Source: Vigna angularis
Lineage: Eukaryota; Streptophyta; Magnoliopsida; Fabales; Fabaceae
Assembly (NCBI RefSeq): GCF_016808095.1
Contig: NC_068971.1
Coordinates: 18,216,501 to 18,280,500 of the forward strand
DNA: 64,000 bases
Direction: 5' to 3'
The number at the start of each line of letters is the position of its first letter. The first letter of the stretch is position 1. Made by a program: the position numbers and the translations under genes. Shown piece after piece: positions 57,401-64,000 of the stretch. Below the pieces are notes generated by a model, which saw only the letters and a program-made list of their open reading frames with translations, ran no database searches and was not told where the DNA came from.

Positions 57401-59761
57401 AAGCAATCCATAATATTAGAGAGAGTATTAAGTATGTTAAATCATCAGATGGAAGAACTCTCAAATTCAAAGAATGTGTTAGTGATGTTGGCATAAATAT
57501 GAGCATGGGTTTGAGATTAGATGTGACTACAAGATGGAATTCAACCTATTTAATGCTTGAAAGTGCAATCAAATATAAGGAAGCTTTTCAAATTCTCAAA
57601 GTGGTTGATAGAAATTATAAAAATTGTCCATCTTTTGAGGAATGGAATAGGGGAGAGAAAATATGTCAATTCTTAGAACCATTTTATGAGATTACAAACA
57701 TGATGCCTGGTTCATCTTATCCCACTTCAAACTTGTATTTTATGCAAATTTGGAAAATTCAGCTTATCATTGAAGAGAATTTGTTGAATGAAGATGTCAT
57801 CTTAAAGGATATGGCTATGAATATGAAAGAAAAGTTTCAAAAGTATTGGAAGGAGTATAGTATTGGGTTAGCTTTTGGACCTATTCTTGATCCACGACTA
57901 AAGGTTGATTTTATAACATATTGTTATAAAAAATTGGATCCTCTAACCTATGCAGAGAAAACAAAGAAAGTGTTAGAGAAGTTCAAGAGGTTATTTAAAG
58001 AATATGTAAAGAATTTTTCTACCTCTAGTGTTTCTCTTTCTCAATCACCTACTGAATCCATCTTGATGTCTCAGTCCAATACTGAAGGAAAAAAGTTTAA
58101 GAGATCAAGGATTATTTCGGTAAGCATTTTATACCTAGTGTTCATTTTTTTTTCCAGTTTTTCTAGTTTTGTTTTGATAATTAATATGTAATGCATTGTA
58201 GGATTTTAAAATGTATCAAAATGAATCAAAATCTATCATTGGAAAGAACGAGATAGATGTTTATTTAGATGAACCAACAATAGATGATGATGAAGACAGT
58301 GAAGATTTTGATGTGCTCAAATATTGGAAGACTAATGAAAAAAAATTTGTCATATTGTCTATAATGGCTCGAGATGTGTTTAGTATTCCCATTACTACAG
58401 TGGCATCAGAGTCAGCTTTTAGCAAAGGTGGGCGTGTACTTTCGAAATATAGAAGCTCCATTCTTCCTGGGCACGTGCAAATGTTGATTTGTACTCAAAA
58501 TTGGCTATATGGATTTTCTGAAAATCCTAGCGGTGAGTGTATATGTTATTATTTTTAAAATTACTTTACATTAAATTATTAATTATAGACTAGTTGTTTG
58601 ATTGTATTTCAATTGCTTGTGATAGATGAAATTGTTGAAGATATTTTTGGTCATGAGAGAAGTGATGAGTCTAAACTTTTAGAAGATGTTGAAAGTCTTC
58701 AACATTGAATAAAGGATGTTTCATTTGACTTTGTCTCAGGTACTTCCCTTTCACTCATTTCCTTTTCTCCATATTGTCACTGTTTTGGGCTTTCCAGAAT
58801 CAATGGGTCACTCTATGATTAATTGCGTTTGATTGTTTTCGAAGTGAGAATGGTTTGGGCGGGTTTTGGCTCTATGATATCCCAGCATTTGGTGTATTAT
58901 TCAGATTCTATGGCTAATGCAAATATTTATATTTTATGATGCCCTCATAAAAATCTCTAAAGAAGTTGAAAATGCAAAAGAATAAAATTGAAAGTTTACT
59001 TGCATGGATGTGAATATTATTGTGGCGTTGCAGTGCACATACTTCTTAATGGTACTTTATTGATTGAGTTTCTATTAGCTATTTTTAATAAACTACAATT
59101 CATCTGTCATTGCATGATTTGGTTATTGTGATTACTTGTAGCGAAATCTACATGCAAGTTTTATTATAGATTTGATTTGCTTCATTTCTATACATGCAAA
59201 ACTGTGATGGAGTGGAACAAACATCAGGCAAAGGTGAAAGTTTTATCTTTTGGTCAAAACAGGTTTTATCTTTTGGGCAAAGGTTTAACATTCATGATGA
59301 TGCAGTGTAATAAAAACGCTGCCATTATTGTATTTTGCTTAATTTTACTATTTTATTCTTATGTTTATATTTACTATTATTTTTGTGTTTGCAGCATTAA
59401 GGTTTTTTCAATGGGTTCTTTTGTTGGGTTGGTGATTCTTCTCCCTGTCAATTATGGTGTCCAGGAGGTTCAAAATGGAAGTTACTTTTCAATGAATTCT
59501 TTCACAGTATCTAATGTTCAAATAGGTGAGATTGTTTTAGAAGATTCTTTCACAGTATCTTTCAATAATTTTATGTTTCCGTATATAAAATTTTGTAAAA
59601 AGGAAAACCCATGGACTAGCCCTGACCCATAGGGCTTTAGGGGCTTTTAGCCCTGTGGGCTTTTTTAGTGAATGATTGTTTTTGGCCCTGTGGGCTTTTT
59701 TGGCCCCAACCTACATGGGCTAGGACCAAATCTTATTAAAAGGGCTTACTTAACAGTTCCA
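54458..59761 (+). mobile_element. hAT transposon of autonomous size
   Basis: A 5304-bp element is flanked by a perfect 8-bp duplication ATTATAAG (54450-54457 and 59762-59769). Its terminal inverted repeats are TAGAGCTGTCA and TGGAACTGTTA (right end complemented), 8 of 11 identical. Subterminal regions at both ends are rich in GGGCTTTT/AGCCC words. It encodes a BED-type hAT transposase (56526-58708). Sequence on either side of the gene (54.6-56.4 kb and 58.7-59.6 kb) has no other recognised gene. Confidence 0.93.
56526..58708 (+). pseudogene. hAT transposase (BED finger, hAT C-terminal dimerisation), one frameshift
   Basis: Three exons fit: 56526-58119, 58202-58532 and 58626-58708, with GT-AG introns of 82 and 93 bp. 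The BED zinc finger lies at the start (VWNFFTKIGKDEDG, ACKYCG, HLSRHVNAC). The catalytic region has YLTSDVWTAV, ITLDNASANN and DVTTRWNSTY. The C-terminal hAT domain is complete (VASESAFSKGGRVLSKYRSS, then MLICTQNWL). A run of five T near 56878-56882, where four would keep the frame, breaks the ORF between NF and VEYEGIREW. Apart from this single base the gene looks intact. No ATG is seen at the usual start; a 5' exon upstream of 56475 is likely. Confidence 0.88.
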
Positions 59762-59854
59762 ATTATAAGGTTATTTTATAATAAAATACTCGGTCTCATT
59801 ATTTTAATACACTTATCTACTCTAATACTTCATTTTCTAGGTTTTGACACATAT

Positions 59855-60259
59855 TCCTTTTATCAGGACTTAGTTATAATTTGAACATTTATAAAGTGAC
59901 TGGATTGCACTGACATTCTGTTCATGTAACATTACTTAAAGAATTAATTCAATCAAGATTTTTGGATGTTCTTTGCTTACTTTCATTCACTGAAATCATC
60001 GAAGGACACTGGCCTGTCCTCTGTGCTTGTGTCTGTAATGTTGCATTCATACAATGAAATGCTAGCTAATTGTGTCATACGTCATGATTTGCGCCAGCAA
60101 TTTGAATTTCTGAGATTCAGAATCGAATTCACTATATTCATTGCAAATTAATTGAAATTTTTACTACTGAGTGCAAAAAAATCAATCCACTTTATGTCCT
60201 TTATGTGAGATGATTTCTAGTTACCTACATTTTTTAATTTCCAATGAACCTCTTTGCAG
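59855..60259. other. Spacer between solo LTR and exon candidate
   Basis: AT-rich sequence with no gene. It ends in a good plant acceptor, CTCTTTGCAG (60250-60259). Confidence 0.4.
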
Positions 60260-60342
60260 CACTTGTTTTGATGGGCAACTTGCGGTTGAAGCTCCATGAT
60301 GTGTGCAATGCAGTTGGGAGATATTTTGCAATACATTGTTAA
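60260..60342 (+). other. Small open exon candidate ending in a stop
   Basis: After the acceptor at 60259, the frame compatible with the phase-1 donor at 50612 reads ALVLMGNLRLKLHDVCNAVG then RYFAIHC and TAA at 60340. It could be the last exon of the broken gene at 49376, or a leader exon of the PPR gene 180 bp downstream. Chance openness over 27 codons is quite possible. Confidence 0.3.
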
Positions 60343-60523
60343 ACTCAATTTTTGCAACATCAAAAACAACTAAACAATTATACACATCCCTTAGCCCATG
60401 TTTCATGCACGGTCAAGTTTGGTTTTTCTTGTACCAGTTTTTTTTCGTGGGTGCGTGTGTGTGTTTGTGCTCACCAGTTTTCCAAATTGCAATCTCTGGC
60501 TTCTCCACAAATCCACTTGCAAA

Positions 60524-62128
60524 ATGACCACTTTTCGAAAGGCAAAAAAACAATTTGCCACCTTGTGTTCAAGAGGGCACGTAAGAGAGGCTTTTGAAAG
60601 CTTTGTATCAAAGATATGGGCAGAACCCCGTTTGTTCTCAAACCTCCTCCAAGCGTGCATTGGGTTGAAGTCTGTTTCTTTAGGCAAGCAACTTCACTCT
60701 TTGATATTAATTTCTGGTTGTTCCTCAGAAAAGTTCATTTCCAACCATCTCCTCAACCTCTACTCAAAATTTGGGGAGCTTAGAGCCGCTGTAGCTTTGT
60801 TTGATCGAATGCCCAGGAGGAACATCATGTCATGTAACATCATGATCAAGGCCTATCTTGAAATGGGCAACATCGAGAGTGCAAGGAACCTGTTTGATGA
60901 AATGCCTGAGAGAAATATTGCCACGTGGAATGCGATGGTAACGGGTTTGGCCAAGTTTGAAATGAATGAGGAGTCTTTAGTCTTCTTTTCGAGAATGAAT
61001 GAGTTAGGGTTAATGCCAGATGAGTACTCATTGGGTAGTGTGCTCAGGGGATGTGCTCATCTAGGAGCTTTGTTTGCTGGCCAACAGGTTCATGCCTATG
61101 TTATGAAATGTGGGTTTGAGTTAAATTCGGTTGTTGGATGCTCTTTGGCTCATATGTATATGAAAGCTAGAAGCATGGACGATGGGGAGAGAGTTATCAA
61201 TTGGATGCCAGATTACAATTTGGTTGCTTGGAATACACTTATGGCTGGAAAAGCTCAAAAGGGGTCCTTTGGGGGAGTTCTGGATCAATACTGTATGATG
61301 AAAAAGGCAGGTTTTAGACCAGACAAGATTACTTTTGTGAGTGTGATTAGCTCGTGTTCGGAGTTAGCTATCCTTGGTCAAGGGAAGCAAATTCATGCTG
61401 AAGCAATCAAAGCAGGAGCTAGTTATGAAGTTTCTGTAGTTAGTTCATTGGTTAGTATGTACTCTAGATGTGGATGTTTGCAAGAGTCTTTCAAATCTTT
61501 TCTGGAATGCAAAGAGCGAGATGTTGTGTTATGGAGTTCAATGATCGCTGCTTATGGGTTTCATGGTCAAGGAGAAAAAGCCATCAAACTTTTCAATCAA
61601 ATGGAACAAGAAAATATGCCCGTAAACGAGGTCACTTTCTTGAGCTTGCTTTATGCTTGTAGTCATTGTGGAATGAAGGATAAAGGACTTGATTTCTTTG
61701 ATATGATGGTGAAAAAGTATGGACTCAAGGCTAGACTAGAACATTATACTTGTGTGGTTGACCTACTAGGGAGGTCTGGCCGTTTGGAGGAGGCAGAGGC
61801 AATGATACGATCCATGCCTGTAAAAGCAGACGCAATTATATGGAAGACATTATTATCTGCGTGTAAACTCCACAAGAATGCCGAAATTGGAAGAAGAGTT
61901 GCTGCAGAAGTTCTTACGATCGATCCTCAAGATTCAGCTTCATATGTTCTACTTGCCAACATTTATTCTTCAGCTAAGAGATGGCAAAATGTTTCTGAGG
62001 TAAGGAGAGCCATGAAAGACAAGATGGTGAAGAAAGAACCAGGCGTAAGTTGGGTAGAAGTGAAGAATCAGGTTCACCAGTTTCATATGGAAGATATTTC
62101 TACTCATCTTGGAGACTTTCATAGTTGA
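60524..62128 (+). CDS. PLS-class pentatricopeptide repeat protein, At2g41080-like, E-type without DYW
   Basis: The intron-less frame encodes 534 residues from the Met at 60524 (MTTFRKAKKQFATLC). An upstream in-frame Met at 60398 adds 42 residues that look unrelated to the family, so I prefer 60524. PPR motifs of the P, L and S types run through most of the protein, for example NLFDEMPERNIATWNAMVTG, VAWNTLMAGKAQKG and VVDLLGRSGRLEEAEAMIRS. They are followed by the E region (IIWKTLLSACKLHKNAEIGR and PGVSWVEVKNQVHQFHM). From memory it closely follows Arabidopsis At2g41080, an organelle RNA-editing-type protein, up to VHQF. There it diverges and stops, lacking the about 90-residue DYW deaminase tail. 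PPR-PLS proteins bind organellar RNA. An E-type protein would need a DYW partner in trans. Confidence 0.92.
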   Translation: MTTFRKAKKQFATLCSRGHVREAFESFVSKIWAEPRLFSNLLQACIGLKSVSLGKQLHSLILISGCSSEKFISNHLLNLYSKFGELRAAVALFDRMPRRNIMSCNIMIKAYLEMGNIESARNLFDEMPERNIATWNAMVTGLAKFEMNEESLVFFSRMNELGLMPDEYSLGSVLRGCAHLGALFAGQQVHAYVMKCGFELNSVVGCSLAHMYMKARSMDDGERVINWMPDYNLVAWNTLMAGKAQKGSFGGVLDQYCMMKKAGFRPDKITFVSVISSCSELAILGQGKQIHAEAIKAGASYEVSVVSSLVSMYSRCGCLQESFKSFLECKERDVVLWSSMIAAYGFHGQGEKAIKLFNQMEQENMPVNEVTFLSLLYACSHCGMKDKGLDFFDMMVKKYGLKARLEHYTCVVDLLGRSGRLEEAEAMIRSMPVKADAIIWKTLLSACKLHKNAEIGRRVAAEVLTIDPQDSASYVLLANIYSSAKRWQNVSEVRRAMKDKMVKKEPGVSWVEVKNQVHQFHMEDISTHLGDFHS

Positions 62129-63296
62129 ACAATAACAAGGCATCGAAAGCATTTTCCATAAGGGCATCCTTGGGGGAAAGGCAACAAGAAGGGAGAAGGG
62201 GGTTTCTGAAATTATTGCTTGGAAATGAGGGAGTTGGATTACAGTACTCTATGAATTTGAATTACTCTGAAAGAAGGAATTACAGTTGACCGCACATGCT
62301 CGTGTGACTGCACAGTTGGATTCATAGAGTTAATAATGTTTTTGAATTACAGTACTATATGGATTTGAATTACTCTGAAAGAAGGAAGCCGTTACAGTCT
62401 GATGTTCACTTTCCTGGTGAGCCATTTTCCTTTAGTTTATCTTCTGAGATTAATTAGTTTCTAATCCCAATTATGATTTTGTAACACACCAGTTTCGATT
62501 CTTAGTAAATATGTATTCATTTATGCTTCTTTTTTGAGTGCGAAAATCCAATTATTCGGTTCTTGTACATTATTTGATTAATCTGTGATTCATCTTCATT
62601 GACATATGTTTTGCATCTTGCATTGATTAGTTGTCAGTAGAATATACATAATTCACGACTGTCATAACCATGAGTGTGTTGTTTGCTGCCAAACGTGGTT
62701 CTAATATGTGTTTTTTATTCTTGCATGCATTTCTTGCTATTAGATCACGTCTTTCATTCTTTTTCTTCATTTTAGATTTGTTCCAATCATTGCATACACA
62801 TTCTGGACATTCACTTCATTGAAACATTTTACCAAACAGTTTGGTAAAACCTGTCTTTTATTCATACATTTCGTCAAACAGATTTGAAATTCATTCATAT
62901 GCATTGTTTTAGGTCACTATATCCTTGAATAGAATTATTGGTGAATGTTGGGTGCAAACGCATTGAAGGTTAACAGGTCATTTATTCTCTGGCACCATTT
63001 AATCAATTTTAGTTATTGAGGATCACAAGGACTACTTAATTCAAAATTAGTTCTTGCGTTACTTTCTAATAAATTTTTGCATCATAAAAATTATAAAATC
63101 CATACATCAATAAGGGGGACAACTTGTTACATTTGGAACATATAATGCTGTACTACTAATCTATTTTGGTGATTTTTTTTTTGTATAATTAGCTTTAGCT
63201 TAACGGTGCTTTTACTTACTTTTTTTTCTTTAGGTAAATATGGTTTTATAAAGCACCTGATACAAGTTTCTTTTCAAAATTATCTCAGCTTAAGGA
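62129..63296. other. 3' flank of the PPR gene, no second gene
   Basis: An imperfect direct repeat of about 45 bp (62234-62279 and 62343-62388, sharing TTGAATTACTCTGAAAGAAG) lies just downstream of the PPR gene. The remainder is AT-rich with no recognised feature. DYW-like coding sequence was looked for and not found. Confidence 0.5.
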
Positions 63297-63515
63297 TGAT
63301 ATTGAGTTGAAAATAAGAATGATTTTATTATTTTCATTCATATGAATTATATTCTCCTTTTATCTATTTGTAGCAATATCTAATCTTCTAAAATAGGAAA
63401 ATAGGGAAATAATATACTAAAAAATAATTTAGAAGATCATACATCTATTTTCTCTAATTAAGAAGATTCTATAGATATTTTCTCTAATTAAGAAGATATA
63501 TTTTCTCTAATTACA
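63297..63515 (-). repeat. 3' LTR of a truncated Copia element
   Basis: This 219-bp LTR in minus orientation (TGTAATTAGAG to CTCAATATCA in element sense) is preceded by the polypurine tract CTTGAGGGAGAG. It contains three near-repeats of TTTTCTCTAATTAAGAAGAT. Confidence 0.8.
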
Positions 63516-63525
63516 ATACTCTCCC

Positions 63526-63782
63526 TCAAGTTCGTAAATGAATATCAATCATTCCCAACTTGCCTACAAGATCTTGAAATCTACCCGAAAGGAGCTCTTT
63601 TGTAAAAATATTTGCTATATGAAGTTCTTTAGGAACATGAGTTGTATTCACAAAGCTTCTGTCTAGATTATCTTTGATGAAATGTCTGTCAATCTCAATT
63701 TGTTTGGTCTTGTCATGTTGTATTGGATTATGGGCTATGTTCATGGCAGACTTATTGTCACAGTGTAGTTGCACAGGGTTAT
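63526..63782 (-). pseudogene. Copia RNase H C-terminal fragment
   Basis: The minus frame reads VQLHCDNKSAMNIAHNPIQH and HIANIFTKEL, the end of Copia RNase H with the conserved CDN and the ADIFTK-like motif (here ANIFTK). It ends just before the polypurine tract. Upstream coding is cut at 63783 by the start of another LTR. Confidence 0.9.
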
Positions 63783-64000
63783 TGTTAGGGTATAAGGTGA
63801 GAGGTAATAATAAGGGTTGGAAAGTATATGAGAAGTAGAAGAAAGGTAGGAGGGAAGTGAGGTCGAACTATATTGACCTTAAAGGCCGAACGGTAGAAGG
63901 CATGGAAAGGTTAGGCCGAATGGTGGACAAAAGGGAACGGTCAGGCCGAACGGGGGACAAGAACAGGCCGAATGGGAGAGTGACCAGGCCGAACGGTAGG
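63783..64000. repeat. Start of an unidentified LTR with a GGCCGAACGG array, runs off the window
   Basis: TGTTAGGG at 63783 abruptly interrupts the Copia frame. From 63890 onward the word AGGCCGAACGG or AGGCCGAATGG recurs about every 30 bp (six copies). The other end is outside the window, so type and orientation are open. Confidence 0.5.

Larger units (their letters stand above)
50818..59849 (-). repeat. Gypsy-type solo LTR containing two later insertions
   Basis: The ends TGTAACATCCC (50818) and GGTTTTGACA (59849) are flanked by a perfect 5-bp duplication CATAT (50813-50817 and 59850-59854). Removing the solo LTR at 52077-53381 and the hAT element at 54458-59761, each with one duplication, leaves about 2.4 kb. 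A minus-sense TATA-like TATAATATAG, now split by the hAT target site, is followed by CT-rich leader sequence. The LTR is therefore read on minus. Lineage is not certain; the length fits a Tekay/Del-type chromovirus. Confidence 0.82.

Noticed and set aside
60398..60523. Upstream in-frame Met of the PPR ORF
   Set aside because: The 42 extra residues do not resemble the family N-terminus. The Met at 60524 aligns with the expected start.

Overview
The window is eukaryotic plant nuclear DNA. Evidence is a multi-exon GT-AG gene for a plastid-type protein, an intron-less PLS-class PPR gene, a nuclear tRNA-Lys gene and many plant LTR-retrotransposons (Athila-like, Reina-like chromovirus, Ty1/Copia, Tat/Ogre-like), with hAT and Mutator-like DNA transposons. 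The repeat families look like those of a phaseoloid legume (Vigna or Phaseolus type), but that is inference. Host genes occupy only the two ends; most of the window is transposon sequence.

Left flank (1-15 kb). A minus-strand gene with seven visible exons (223-3046, continuing off the left edge) is followed by tRNA-Lys(UUU) at 3200-3272. A Mutator-like element at 3671-4944 has a perfect 9-bp target duplication. It carries fragments of two unrelated host genes, a PPR gene on plus and a FRIGIDA-like gene on minus. After AT-rich sequence come a Tat/Ogre-like LTR (8088-9539), decayed Gypsy remnants (9540-11470), a truncated Copia 5' end (11471-12681) and a small hAT element with an 8-bp duplication (13271-13743).

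Nest (14665-48667). One old minus-strand chromovirus, called G2 here, has LTRs about 7% diverged. Three insertions split it: a plus-strand chromovirus G1 (15025-32834, duplication CTTGT, LTRs about 3% diverged), an Athila-like element B (33715-44333, duplication CCCAT, LTRs differing at about 4 of 2558 positions) and an Athila-C solo LTR (46267-47573, duplication TCAAC). G1 itself contains an Athila-B-type solo LTR (15032-17512) and a rearranged Athila-C element (19459-32192). The latter holds an inverted solo LTR and a 758-bp tandem array. The order of LTR divergence fits the order of nesting.

Right flank (48.7-64 kb). Two open exon-like pieces (49376-50612 and 60260-60342) may belong to a host gene broken by a short Copia derivative (49430-50560). 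A Gypsy-type solo LTR (50818-59849) holds another Athila-C solo LTR and a 5.3-kb hAT transposon whose transposase has one frameshift. A PPR gene resembling Arabidopsis At2g41080 lies at 60524-62128 and lacks the usual DYW tail. The window ends in a truncated Copia element interrupted by the start of another LTR.

The signals I find most unusual are three. Short hairpins with an almost invariant 8-nt loop and compensating stems occur in two different Athila-like families. A spliced, promoter-bearing antisense transcription unit appears to lie inside the very young pol-less Athila-B. The 758-bp satellite-like array is built across a retrotransposon 3' end.
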